From Acidobacteriota bacterium (GTDB lineage: Bacteria > Acidobacteriota > Thermoanaerobaculia > Multivoradales > JBCCEF01): 45,793 nucleotides of DNA. The position numbers were made by a program, and so were the translations under genes. Of this stretch, positions 24,916 through 32,915 are shown one piece after another; the stretch's first letter is position 1, and each line of letters starts with the position of its first letter. The notes beneath the pieces were generated by a model. That model worked only from the letters and a program-made list of their open reading frames with translations. It searched no databases and was not told the origin of the DNA. Where the stretch lies: contig JBCCHV010000056.1 in assembly GCA_039028635.1 (NCBI GenBank), positions 1-45,793 of the forward strand. Direction: 5' to 3'.

Positions 24916-25992
24916 TCAGCTCTCGAACAGCGAGAGCTGCACCTGACCGCCCGGCCAGAGCTTCGCCGCGCCGAGGCCGAGCAGGCGTACCGAGCGCGCC
25001 CCGGCGTCGGTCTTGCGCAGCAGATCGCGGCCGTGCCAGGCGAGCGTTTCCACCGTCCGGGACGGGGTCAGCAGGGTGCGCGACCGAGTGATGGTGGTGA
25101 AATCGCCGTAGCGCACCTTCAAGGTCAAGGTCGAGGCCATCAGATCGCGCTTCTCGAGGCCGGCGGCGACCCGCTCCGCCAACCGGCCGATTTCGCGATC
25201 CATCTCGTCATGGGTGCGGAGGTCTTCCGCATAGGTGTTCTCGCTGCTCAGGCTCTTGCGCTCGCGATGGGTGGTCACCGGACGGTGATCGATCCCGCGG
25301 GCGGAATTCCACAAGCCCTCGCCCCAGCGCCCGAAGCGCGCCTCCAGGAGCTCCTGGGGCAGCCCTCGCAGCTCGGCGATGGTCTTCACGCCGAGGCCTT
25401 CCAGGGACTTGGCAGTGGCCGGCCCGACACCGTGCAGGCGCCGTACCGAAAGCGGCGCCAGAAACGCCATCACCTCCTGCGGCCGCACCACCGTCAGGCC
25501 GTCCGGCTTGTCGTGATCGGAGGCGATCTTGGCGACCAGCTTGTTAGGCCCGACACCGACCGAAACGGTCAAGCGCCGCTCCTCCTGCACCCGACGACGA
25601 ATTTCCCGCGCCACCGCCGTCGCGCTTCGCAGCTCGCCGAGGTGATCGCTGACGTCGAGGTAAGCCTCGTCGATGGAGACCCCCTGCACCACTGGCGAGA
25701 AGGAGCGGAAGATCTCGAAGATCTTCTCCGACTCGCGGCGGTAGCGGGGGAAATCGGGGCGGATGAAAACCGCCTGGGGACAGAGCCTGAGGGCGCGCGC
25801 CGCCGGCATCGCCGAGCGCACCCCGAAGCGCCGAATCTCATAGCTGGCGGCGGCCACCACGCCACGGCCGGAGGGATCGCCACCGATCGCCACCGGCAGA
25901 CCGACGAGGGCCGGATCGTCGCGCATGTGCACCGCGGCATAGAAGCAATCCATGTCGCAGTGCAGAATGCGGCGGACGCGATCGCTGGCCAT
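24916..25992 (-). CDS. dinB: DNA polymerase IV (Y family)
   Basis: 358 residues from the ATG at 25990-25992; the frame continues much further upstream but without family similarity. Translesion polymerase of the DinB type. Visible: RRILHCDMDCFYAAVHM (catalytic Asp and steric-gate region), AAASYEIRRFGVRSAMP, PDFPRYRRESEKIFEIF, VVQGVSIDEAYLDVSDH (catalytic Asp-Glu), SVGVGPNKLVAKIASDHDKP, LHGVGPATAKSLEGLGV (helix-hairpin-helix) and the little-finger domain. The C-terminus GQVQLSLFES contains a QLSLF beta-clamp-binding motif, so it can be recruited to the replication clamp. Single gene, divergent from the ECF sigma gene; the 165 bp between hold several TA-rich -10-like hexamers (TAGAAT near 26016). 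Confidence 0.94.
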   Translation of the reverse strand: MASDRVRRILHCDMDCFYAAVHMRDDPALVGLPVAIGGDPSGRGVVAAASYEIRRFGVRSAMPAARALRLCPQAVFIRPDFPRYRRESEKIFEIFRSFSPVVQGVSIDEAYLDVSDHLGELRSATAVAREIRRRVQEERRLTVSVGVGPNKLVAKIASDHDKPDGLTVVRPQEVMAFLAPLSVRRLHGVGPATAKSLEGLGVKTIAELRGLPQELLEARFGRWGEGLWNSARGIDHRPVTTHRERKSLSSENTYAEDLRTHDEMDREIGRLAERVAAGLEKRDLMASTLTLKVRYGDFTTITRSRTLLTPSRTVETLAWHGRDLLRKTDAGARSVRLLGLGAAKLWPGGQVQLSLFES

Positions 25993-26157
25993 CTCCCCCA
26001 CCCTATCGCGGGCAGAGTAGAATCTAGGCTCTGGTTCCCTGAAGCCCTCCGGGGCTGAGTTTTTCGTTGCCGTCTGCGCTGAAGTTCCTGAGGACACCTT
26101 CGTGCCTTCCAAGCCCGAAGAGAATCGCCGCCCCGTAGCTGGCCGCGCCGCGAGGAG

Positions 26158-26715
26158 ATGATGCTCACCGACAAGGCCTTCGACAGTCTGATGGGCTATC
26201 TGGGTCCGGACGAACAGTCGGCGGGGCGCCGTTACGAGGAGATTCGGCAGCGTCTGATCCGGCTCTTCCAGTGGCGCGGCTCGCTCGATCCGGAAGAGCT
26301 GGCGGACGAGACCATCAACCGCGTCGCCCTCAAGCTCGCCTCCGGCGTCGAGATTCGCTCCGAGGATCCCTTCCGCTACTTCTGCGGCGTCGCCCACTTG
26401 GTGTTCAAGGAGATTCTGCGCCGCCAGAAGCGCGAGCGCACCATGATGGAAGAGGTGCGCCAGACCCCGGAGGCCGTGCCCGAAGACTCGGAAGACCCGC
26501 GCATGGACTGGCTGCGTCAATGCCTCGACCAGATGACACCCGAGAACCGCCGCCTGATGATCGAGTACAACCAGGGCGAGAAGGGCCAACGCATCCGGCA
26601 CCGCAAGCGTCTCGCCGGCGAGCTGGGGATTCAGATCAACGCCCTGCGAATCCGAATTCACCGCTTGCGGAGCCGCCTCGAGAGCTGCGTCAAAGAAAGA
26701 GCCGCCGCTTCGTGA
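26158..26715 (+). CDS. ECF-type sigma factor
   Basis: 185 residues, GAGGAG directly before tandem ATGs (26158 and 26161). Sigma region 2 is recognisable (about 28-85: RLIRLFQWRGSLDPEELADE, TINRVALKL, RYFCGVAHLVFKEILRRQKR) and region 4 (about 122-180: LDQMTPENRRLMIEYNQGEK, LAGELGIQINALRIRIHRLR). Sigma factors of this sort, with an 'SLDPEELADET.NR' region 2, are frequent in Acidobacteriota next to TPR/CHAT genes. It is the first gene of the signalling island, 67 bp before its membrane-bound anti-sigma factor, and presumably activates the island itself. Confidence 0.88.
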   Translation: MMLTDKAFDSLMGYLGPDEQSAGRRYEEIRQRLIRLFQWRGSLDPEELADETINRVALKLASGVEIRSEDPFRYFCGVAHLVFKEILRRQKRERTMMEEVRQTPEAVPEDSEDPRMDWLRQCLDQMTPENRRLMIEYNQGEKGQRIRHRKRLAGELGIQINALRIRIHRLRSRLESCVKERAAAS

Positions 26716-26782
26716 AACGTATTTCAACAATTCGACACCTCTCCATAGAAGCCCACGGAGGGCGGACCCGGAGAAGCGACGG

Positions 26783-27724
26783 ATGAACGAACAGAACCAA
26801 CTAGAACGCTACCTATTGGGCGGTCTCTCGGAAGCCGAGAGGGACACCCTCGAAAACCGCCTACTGGCCGATGGCGAGCTCGTCGAGGCGATGGCCATCG
26901 CCGAAGAAGAGCTGCTCGACGCCTACGCCGCCGACGAGCTCACGGCGGAGCGCCGGCAGGCCGTCGAGGCCCACTTGCTGACCACCCCGGAGCAGCGCCA
27001 GCGGCTGGCCTTCGCCAGCGCCTTGCAGGCGGTTGCCAACGCCGAGTCCGGCGGACGGGTGATCGGCGGGGCGCAGCGCTTCCGGCGCTGGGCGGCACCG
27101 CTGTTGGCCGCAGCGGCGGCTCTCATGCTGGTCGTCGGTGGCGTTCTGTGGCAGGACAATCGTCAGCTCGGTGAGCGCATCGCCGGCCTCGAAGCCGAAC
27201 GCCAAGAGCTGATCGCGACGCAGCAGTCCCTCGAGGCCCAGCGGCGCGCCGACAGCGAGCGTTCCGGTGACCACGAGACGGCACGCAAGCAGCTCGAGGA
27301 GGATCTGAGCAACGCCAATCAGCGCCTCGAGGAGCTGACCTCGGAGCTCGAGCTCGCCAAGCGCCGCTCGCCGCGACCGCCACGCCGCGCCAGCTTCGTG
27401 CTGGCAGCAGCACTGCGCTCCGCCACCGGACCCCGCGACCTGGCCGTTCCGGCGGCCACCGAGGTCGTCGACCTGACTCTCGAAATCGGCTCCGAGGAGT
27501 CCTACTCCGCCTATGTCGCCCTGCTCTACGGCCCCGACGGGCGTGAGCTGTGGAGCCGAGCCGACCTCAGCGGCAAATCCGGCGAGGCAGGAACCGCGGT
27601 CACTCTCGAGGTGCCCGCCTCGGCCTTCGGGAACGGTCTCCACGAAGTCTTGCTCCACGGCCGCCAGGGCGCTGCAGAACCGGAGCTGCTGGGCTCCTAC
27701 GAATTCTCCGTCAGCGGCCCCTGA
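26783..27724 (+). CDS. Membrane-anchored anti-sigma factor
   Basis: 313 residues. Residues 1-85 form a helical anti-sigma-like domain (LERYLLGGLSEAERDTLENR, EEELLDAYAADELTAERRQA, TTPEQRQRLAFASAL) without the HxxxCxxC zinc motif of ZAS proteins. One membrane helix at 103-123 (WAAPLLAAAAALMLVVGGVL), a periplasmic coiled coil at about 125-195, then a C-terminal beta domain (about 205-313: RDLAVPAATEVVDLTLEIGS, AYVALLYGPDGRELWSRADL). The architecture lets a periplasmic signal control the cytoplasmic sigma factor encoded just upstream. The C-terminal domain may sense ligand; related domains occur in similarly placed anti-sigma proteins. Confidence 0.82.
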   Translation: MNEQNQLERYLLGGLSEAERDTLENRLLADGELVEAMAIAEEELLDAYAADELTAERRQAVEAHLLTTPEQRQRLAFASALQAVANAESGGRVIGGAQRFRRWAAPLLAAAAALMLVVGGVLWQDNRQLGERIAGLEAERQELIATQQSLEAQRRADSERSGDHETARKQLEEDLSNANQRLEELTSELELAKRRSPRPPRRASFVLAAALRSATGPRDLAVPAATEVVDLTLEIGSEESYSAYVALLYGPDGRELWSRADLSGKSGEAGTAVTLEVPASAFGNGLHEVLLHGRQGAAEPELLGSYEFSVSGP

Positions 27725-27803
27725 GCCGACGGACGAGAGGCGCGGCCAAAGCCCCGCGGCGAAGCCCGCCGTCGCTCGCCTTGGCCCGCCCCACGGGCAG
27801 GGT

Positions 27804-27809
27804 TAGAAT
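27804..27809 (+). promoter_or_regulatory. Putative -10 element of the CHAT gene
   Basis: TAGAAT lies 57 nt before the ATG at 27867. No TTGACA-like -35 is present at 16-18 bp, consistent with an ECF or otherwise activated promoter. It separates the CHAT gene from the sigma/anti-sigma pair. Confidence 0.35.
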
Positions 27810-27866
27810 CCTGCCAGTACTTCGGAAGTCTTTTCTTCGCCATGGGGCGGATTCTCTTGGGGGGAG

Positions 27867-30800
27867 ATGAAGCGCACCGCTCGGATCCTCGTCTGGTTGG
27901 CGACCGCGATGCTTCTCTCCTCGGCGCTGCTTGCCGAGGCCATCGGTACGGCCGTCATCGAACAGCCACTCGCAGGTGGCCAAGAGCATCGCTACGCGCT
28001 GACCTCGGAAGCGGACCGCTACCTCCACCTGCGAGTGGAGCAGATCGGCATCGACCTGGTGGTCGATCTGGTCGACGCCGCCGGTGAGCCCCTCGCCCAT
28101 GCCGACAGCCCCCACGGCAATCGCGGCCCCGAGCATCTCCATGCGCTGATCCCCGAGGCCGGCCCCTACGAGGTGGTGATCAAGGCTCCCTACGAGGACG
28201 AGCCTGCGGGGCGCTACCGCCTCGAGCTGATCGAGCACCGACCGCCCCGGCCTGCGGACCACACGCGAGTGCTGGGCGAACGCCTGCAGGGCGAAGCCCT
28301 CGCTTCCTGGGCGAGCGGCGGCGAAGCCCGGCGCCGTGCCATCGCGCTGTTTCACGAAGCACTCCCTCACTGGCAGACCCTAGAAGACGTCGCACGGCAG
28401 GCGGAAACCCTGACCTTCATCGGCAACGTTCACCGCTCCCTCGGCGAAGCGGCCGAAGAAGCTCCCTTCTACCGCCGCGCCCTGCCCCTCTGGCGCAGCC
28501 TCGGCAATCGTCAACAGGAAGCCCAGGTGCTCAACAGCCTGGGAGCCGCCAACCGCCGCCTCGGCAACAGCCAGGAAGCCCTCGAATCCTCGGGGCGCGC
28601 CGCCGAGCTGTTCCGCGCCCTCGGCGACCAGCGCAACGAAGCCGCCGCCCTCAACAGCTTGGCCGGCATCCACATCGAGCTCGGCGATCTCGCCCAGGCT
28701 CGGCGCCTGTTCGAAGACTCCTTGAAGCTGCGCCGCCAGGTCGGTGATCGACGCGGCGAAGGTCGCACCCTCAACAATCTCGGCCGGGTCCTGCAGCGCC
28801 AGGGCGAAGCCCAGGCCGCCGTCGCCGCTTTTGAACAGGCTCTCGAGCTCTCCCGCCAGACCGAGGATCGACTGGCCGAAGCCGGCGCCCTCAACAACCT
28901 GGTGGCGATCTCGAGCTCCCTCGGCCGCCTGCGCCGCTCCCTGGACCTCTACGGCCAGGTCTTGGAGCTCGCCCGCGAGCTCGACAACCGCCGTGCCGAA
29001 GCCTACGCCCTCAACAACATGGGCACCCTGCACAAGAGCCTCGGGGAGAGCGCCGAGGCGATCATCTACTACCGCGACGCCCTCGACCTCGCCCAGAAGC
29101 TCGGCGATCGCCGTATCGAAGCCAAGGCGGTCGCCAACATCGGCTGGGCCTACCTCGCCGACGACCAGGCCGAAGTCGCCCTCGGCTATCTCGAACGCGG
29201 CCTGGCCCTGGCGCAAGAGCTCGGCGAACCGCGCCGGCGGGCCTTCGCCCTGATCAACCTGAGCATGGCCCACTCGGAGCTCGGACAATCGGACCAGGCG
29301 CTGCAGCTCGCCCGGGAGACGGTGGCGCTGACCGCCGAGATGGATGACCGCATCGTCAAAGCCGAGGCCCAACGTCGACTCGGCGAGGCGCTGCGCGATG
29401 GCGGTCAGCTCGCCGAGTCGCTACCCGCCTTCCACCGTGCCCTCGAAACCTGGAGCGCGCTCGAGTTCCACAGCAGCCGCGCCGGAGCGCTCTTCGAGCT
29501 GTCCCTGGCGGAGCGCCGCCTCGGTCAGCTCGAGGATGCCCGCCGTCATCTGGTGGCGGCCCTCGAGACCATCGACGACCTGCGCACGCAGGTGGCGGTG
29601 CACGACCTGCGCGCCTCCTTCCTGGCGGCCAAGGGGGACTATGCCGAGACCTACATCGACCTGCTGATGGAGCTTCATCAGGCCGAACCGCGGGCCGGCC
29701 ATCAGCTCACCGCCCTCGAAGCCAGCGAGCGTGGCCGAGCGCGCACCCTCCTCGATGCCCTCACCGAGGTCCATGGCCGCATCCGACAGGGCGTCGAGCC
29801 CGCGCTGCTCGAACGGGAGGCGGCGCTGCGCGCGGCCCTCAACGAACGCGAGCGACAGCGGGTGGCGCGCCTCGGTGAAGGCGCCGACGAGACCGTCGTC
29901 GCGAACCTCCTGCAACAGATTCAGGATCTGCGCAGTGAGCACCGGGCGGTCGAAGAACGGATCCGCAGCACCAGCCCTCGCTACGCCGCCTTGACTCGCC
30001 CGGCACCGCTCGGCGTCGGCGCCCTGCAGGACCTGCTCGATTCGAACACCACCCTGCTGCACTACAGCCTGGGTGAAAAGCGCAGCTTCCTCTGGGTGCT
30101 GACGGACGACAGCGTCGAAAGCCACCGGCTGCCACCGCGGGCCAAGATCGAGCAGGCGGCGCGCCGCCTCTACGAGCTGTTGACGGCCGCCAACGTCTCG
30201 CGCCAGGGCGAGACTGCCCAGCAACGGCAGGAGCGCCTGGCAGCAGCCGAAGATGATTTCGAAACCGTCGCCGGCAGCTTGTCGGCGGACCTCCTGGGAC
30301 CGGCCGCCAACCGCCTCACCGGGGGGCGAGTGGTGATCGTCGCGCCGGGGGCGCTGCAGTACATCCCCTTCGCCGCCTTGCCGGCCCCGGGCGGCAACGG
30401 TCGTCCGATGGTCGCCGATCACATCCTGGCGAATCTGCCTTCGGCTTCGGTTCTCGCCATTCTGCGCAGCGAGGCAGCGCGACGACAGGCACCGGGCGGC
30501 GAGCTCGCCATCGTCGCCGATCCGGTGTTCCGGCGGGAGGATCGCCGGGTGCGCCAGGCCAAGCTGGCGGCCGCCGAAGCCTTGCGCTCGACGCCGGACG
30601 ATAGTCTCGATTTCCGCCGCCTCTATTTTTCGCGCCAGGAAGCCCGCACCATCGCCGCCATGGTGCCGCCGGAATCGCGCCTCGAAGCGCTCGACTTCGC
30701 GGCCCGCCGGGAGCTCGCCGTCGACGGTGCGCTGAGCGACTACCGGCTGGTGCACTTTGCCACCCATGGCGTCCTCAACACCGACTACCCGGCCCTCTCA

Positions 30801-31190
30801 GGACTGGTGCTGTCACTGTTCGACGACCAGGGCGAAGAGCGCGAGGGATTCTTGCGGCTGCACGACATCTACAACCTCGAGCTCAACGCCGATCTGGTGA
30901 CCCTCTCCGCCTGCGAGACCGCCCTCGGCCGTCAGATCCAGGGCGAGGGGCTGATCGGCCTGACCCGCGGCTTCATGTATGCCGGCGCACCACGAGTGGT
31001 CGCCAGCCTGTGGAAGGTCCAGGATCGCGCCACCGCCAAGCTGATGGAGCGCTTCTACGCCGGCATGCTGCAGAAGAACCTCCCTCCGGCGGAAGCCCTG
31101 CGCGCCGCCCAGGTCTCTCTGTGGAGCTCCGAGAAGTGGTCCTCGCCCTACTACTGGGCCCCGTTCGTTTTTCACGGCGAGTGGCGATGA
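27867..31190 (+). CDS. Exported TPR-CHAT caspase-like protease
   Basis: 1107 residues after a GGGGGGAG site. Signal peptide 1-26 (ILVWLATAMLLSSALLAEA), a pre-peptidase C-terminal-like beta domain (about 27-125: HRYALTSEADRYLHLRVEQI), then about ten or more TPRs (150-620, each starting EA.ALNNLG or similar), a coiled linker (about 630-720) and a CHAT domain (about 740-1107). The CHAT catalytic pair is present: His967 in VHFATHGVLN and Cys1016 in LSACETALGRQ; also LYFSRQEARTIAAM and RGFMYAGAPRVVASLWKVQD. It should be an active cysteine protease of the caspase/separase clan with substrates chosen by the TPRs. The two small proteins encoded 58 bp downstream are candidate substrates or partners (inference), although they carry no export signal. 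Confidence 0.92.
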   Translation: MKRTARILVWLATAMLLSSALLAEAIGTAVIEQPLAGGQEHRYALTSEADRYLHLRVEQIGIDLVVDLVDAAGEPLAHADSPHGNRGPEHLHALIPEAGPYEVVIKAPYEDEPAGRYRLELIEHRPPRPADHTRVLGERLQGEALASWASGGEARRRAIALFHEALPHWQTLEDVARQAETLTFIGNVHRSLGEAAEEAPFYRRALPLWRSLGNRQQEAQVLNSLGAANRRLGNSQEALESSGRAAELFRALGDQRNEAAALNSLAGIHIELGDLAQARRLFEDSLKLRRQVGDRRGEGRTLNNLGRVLQRQGEAQAAVAAFEQALELSRQTEDRLAEAGALNNLVAISSSLGRLRRSLDLYGQVLELARELDNRRAEAYALNNMGTLHKSLGESAEAIIYYRDALDLAQKLGDRRIEAKAVANIGWAYLADDQAEVALGYLERGLALAQELGEPRRRAFALINLSMAHSELGQSDQALQLARETVALTAEMDDRIVKAEAQRRLGEALRDGGQLAESLPAFHRALETWSALEFHSSRAGALFELSLAERRLGQLEDARRHLVAALETIDDLRTQVAVHDLRASFLAAKGDYAETYIDLLMELHQAEPRAGHQLTALEASERGRARTLLDALTEVHGRIRQGVEPALLEREAALRAALNERERQRVARLGEGADETVVANLLQQIQDLRSEHRAVEERIRSTSPRYAALTRPAPLGVGALQDLLDSNTTLLHYSLGEKRSFLWVLTDDSVESHRLPPRAKIEQAARRLYELLTAANVSRQGETAQQRQERLAAAEDDFETVAGSLSADLLGPAANRLTGGRVVIVAPGALQYIPFAALPAPGGNGRPMVADHILANLPSASVLAILRSEAARRQAPGGELAIVADPVFRREDRRVRQAKLAAAEALRSTPDDSLDFRRLYFSRQEARTIAAMVPPESRLEALDFAARRELAVDGALSDYRLVHFATHGVLNTDYPALSGLVLSLFDDQGEEREGFLRLHDIYNLELNADLVTLSACETALGRQIQGEGLIGLTRGFMYAGAPRVVASLWKVQDRATAKLMERFYAGMLQKNLPPAEALRAAQVSLWSSEKWSSPYYWAPFVFHGEWR

Positions 31191-31248
31191 CGCCCGTCGT
31201 TTCGAGGCCCTCGCGGGCCTATCCCTCCATGCAATCGAGGAGATCACG

Positions 31249-31530
31249 ATGAGAGTAGACAACGGTACGACCGACCCGGTGGACTTCGAACAGACTGGTG
31301 GCGGCGGTGATCCCCAGGACCCCGCCGACAGCAAGCAGAGCAAGTCCGGCCATCTCAATCCTTCCGGTCAGTCGGGGGATGACGAGAGCTTCACCCCGGC
31401 CGGCAAACCGAACTACACGGTGAGCTTCGAGAACTCCAACAACAAGAGCCAGACGGCCACGTCGGCGCCGTTCTCGAACGCCAGTGCCACCGTGACCTTG
31501 AACAGCGACTGGACCGTTTCGGTCAGCTAG
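31249..31530 (+). CDS. Small protein A of a tandem pair with a constant N-terminus
   Basis: 93 residues, GGAG 8 nt before the ATG. No signal peptide, membrane segment or Cys. Residues 1-22 (MRVDNGTTDP to GGGGDP, including VDFEQT) are identical to those of the next gene. A disordered acidic/Ser/Gly linker follows, then a beta-rich C-terminus: SFTPAGKPNYTVSFENSNNK and ASATVTLNSDWTVSV, probably a small beta-sandwich. It lies 58 bp after the CHAT protease gene on the same strand. I know of no characterised homologue. The Gly4 run after the constant segment could act as a hinge or as a cleavage-site neighbour; that is speculation. Confidence 0.75.
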   Translation: MRVDNGTTDPVDFEQTGGGGDPQDPADSKQSKSGHLNPSGQSGDDESFTPAGKPNYTVSFENSNNKSQTATSAPFSNASATVTLNSDWTVSVS

Positions 31531-31534
31531 GGCA

Positions 31535-31819
31535 ATGCGAGTCGACAACGGCACGACCGACCCGGTCGACTTCGAGCAGACCGGCGGGGGAGGAGACCCC
31601 GACGACGAGCTCGAGAACTGTCAGGTGACCGGCAACCTCAAACCAGGCGGCAGCGCCACCTTCGTCCCCGGCTGTCGCCCCCCGTGGACGGTGGTCTTTC
31701 GGGACAACAGCAAGCACGCCAAATCGCGCCCTCTACAAGCCAACGAGGCCAACGCCAAGGTGGTCTTGTGCGCCACGGCCGGCAAATGGAAGGTCAAGAT
31801 CAACGCCGACTGCGACTGA
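31535..31819 (+). CDS. Small protein B of a tandem pair with a constant N-terminus
   Basis: 94 residues; starts 4 nt after the stop of small protein A, without a good ribosome site, so probably by coupled translation. Residues 1-22 are identical to protein A, while 11 of those 22 codons differ synonymously and none non-synonymously. The C-terminal part aligns loosely with protein A: GNLKPGGSATFVPG against GHLNPSGQ...SFTPAG, PPWTVVFRDNSKHAK against PNYTVSFENSNNKS, KVVLCATAGKWKVKI against TVTLNSDWTVSV. Protein B has four Cys and a more basic surface. The pair is thus an old duplication whose N-terminus is under strong constraint and whose C-terminus diversifies. Function unknown. Confidence 0.75.
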   Translation: MRVDNGTTDPVDFEQTGGGGDPDDELENCQVTGNLKPGGSATFVPGCRPPWTVVFRDNSKHAKSRPLQANEANAKVVLCATAGKWKVKINADCD

Positions 31820-31823
31820 TCGC

Positions 31824-31856
31824 CAGGGTCGGCGGAGCTTTTTTCCGTCGGCCCTG
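31824..31856 (+). terminator. Hairpin after the small-protein pair
   Basis: A 13-bp stem with two G-U pairs (31824-31836 with 31844-31856) and a T-rich 7-nt loop follows the stop of small protein B by 4 bp. No T-tract follows the stem, so it may be an RNA-stabilising or weak terminator hairpin rather than a classical intrinsic terminator. Confidence 0.4.
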
Positions 31857-31875
31857 AAATACTTTGCCGCGCCAC

Positions 31876-31907
31876 GACACTCTCGACTGAAAGGTCGAGA
31901 TCGTGTC
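31876..31907 (+). promoter_or_regulatory. Hairpin enclosing the kinase start codon
   Basis: CTCGAC (31882-31887) pairs with GTCGAG (31894-31899) around the loop TGAAAG; outside it GACAC (31876-31880) pairs with GTGTC (31903-31907), which includes the GTG start of the kinase. Folding would hide both the start and the weak purine-rich leader, so kinase translation may be held low or be controlled. Confidence 0.35.
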
Positions 31908-32778
31908 CCTCTTAGCCCATCCCTCTGCAACGCTCCCCAAGACGGAAGCGTTTCCGGTGCCCTGGCGCCGGCCGACGGCGCCGCTCGTCCGGGACCAAGA
32001 ACCCGCGCCCCTGCGCTACCGCGGTCTCGAGCTGATCGGCGAAGGCGGCATGGGCAAGGTCTATCGAGCCTGGGACCCGGTTCTGCGGCGCACCGTCGCC
32101 CTCAAGCGCCTCTTCGGCGCCGGCTGCGATTGTCGCGAAGAAGCCCGCCTGCAGTCGCGGGTGGGCAGCCCTTGGGCGCCGACCGTCTTCGAGGTCGCCA
32201 CCGACAGCCAGCCGCCGTTTTTCGCCATGGAGCTGATCGATGGTCCGACCCTGCGCCAGGCACGCCCACGGCTCGAGCTGGCCACCAAGGTGAGCCTGGG
32301 CCGCGAGCTCTGCCGGGCCGTTGACGCCTGCCACCGCAGCGGTGTCCTGCATTGCGATCTCAATCCCAGCAACGTCGTGATCCGCCCCTGCGGGACGCCT
32401 TGCCTGATCGACTTCGGCGTCGCCATCGACCGCGCCGCCCGCCGCCCCCATCACGTCGCGGGCACGGCCCCCTTCATGGCCCCAGAGCAAGCCCGCGGCG
32501 ACTTCCTGGCGATCGACGAGCGCACCGACGTCTACGGCCTCGGCGCGACCCTCTACCAGCTTTTCTCCGGCCGCCAACCGTTCCGCGGCGAAACCGCCGA
32601 GGCGATTCGCGACCGCGCCGTCCATCAGCCCCCACCGCCCCTCGCCAGCTTCGCCCCGGAGCTGCCCAAGAGCCTCTGCCAGATCGTCGAGCGTTGCCTG
32701 GCGAAAGCTCCCGAAGAGCGTTTCCAGAGTGCCGCTCAGATCGCCGGCGCCCTGGACGACGCCTCGATCGCGGCCTGA
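31903..32778 (+). CDS. Soluble bacterial Ser/Thr protein kinase
   Basis: 291 residues from a GTG. Kinase domain from about 38 to 285: Gly loop GEGGMGKVY (46-54), Lys68 in VALKRL, catalytic loop LHCDLNPSNV (Asp152, Asn157), DFG at 170-172 and APE at 193-195 (APFMAPEQARGD), then TDVYGLGATLYQLFSGRQPF. The catalytic loop reads HCD instead of HRD, making it a non-RD kinase, a class often regulated other than by activation-loop phosphorylation. There is no membrane helix and no PASTA or other sensor domain; the first 37 residues are Pro-rich and unstructured. It lies in the CHAT island 83 bp after small protein B, which places it as a candidate regulator of that island. Confidence 0.9.
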   Translation: MSLLAHPSATLPKTEAFPVPWRRPTAPLVRDQEPAPLRYRGLELIGEGGMGKVYRAWDPVLRRTVALKRLFGAGCDCREEARLQSRVGSPWAPTVFEVATDSQPPFFAMELIDGPTLRQARPRLELATKVSLGRELCRAVDACHRSGVLHCDLNPSNVVIRPCGTPCLIDFGVAIDRAARRPHHVAGTAPFMAPEQARGDFLAIDERTDVYGLGATLYQLFSGRQPFRGETAEAIRDRAVHQPPPPLASFAPELPKSLCQIVERCLAKAPEERFQSAAQIAGALDDASIAA

Positions 32779-32900
32779 GAGCCGGGCTTTCACCGCCGGC
32801 GAGGCCCGGACCTCGCCTCCTCTTTCCCCAGCGCCACCAGCGCTCTCCCGGCGCGCCCAAGGCCGGTGAGCCGGGTGCAGATGTGGCCAAAGGGCTCTGC

Positions 32901-32906
32901 TATGAT
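32901..32906 (+). promoter_or_regulatory. -10 element of the EAL gene
   Basis: TATGAT with a TGC just before it (extended -10 like) lies 9 nt before the first in-frame ATG (32916) and 27 nt before the second (32934). It indicates that the EAL gene has its own promoter, separate from the kinase gene. Confidence 0.45.
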
Positions 32907-32915
32907 TTCCAATGT

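Noticed and set aside
24907-26058. 383-codon plus-strand frame opposite DNA polymerase IV
   Set aside because: The opposite strand carries an intact dinB with all motifs; this frame is its shadow.
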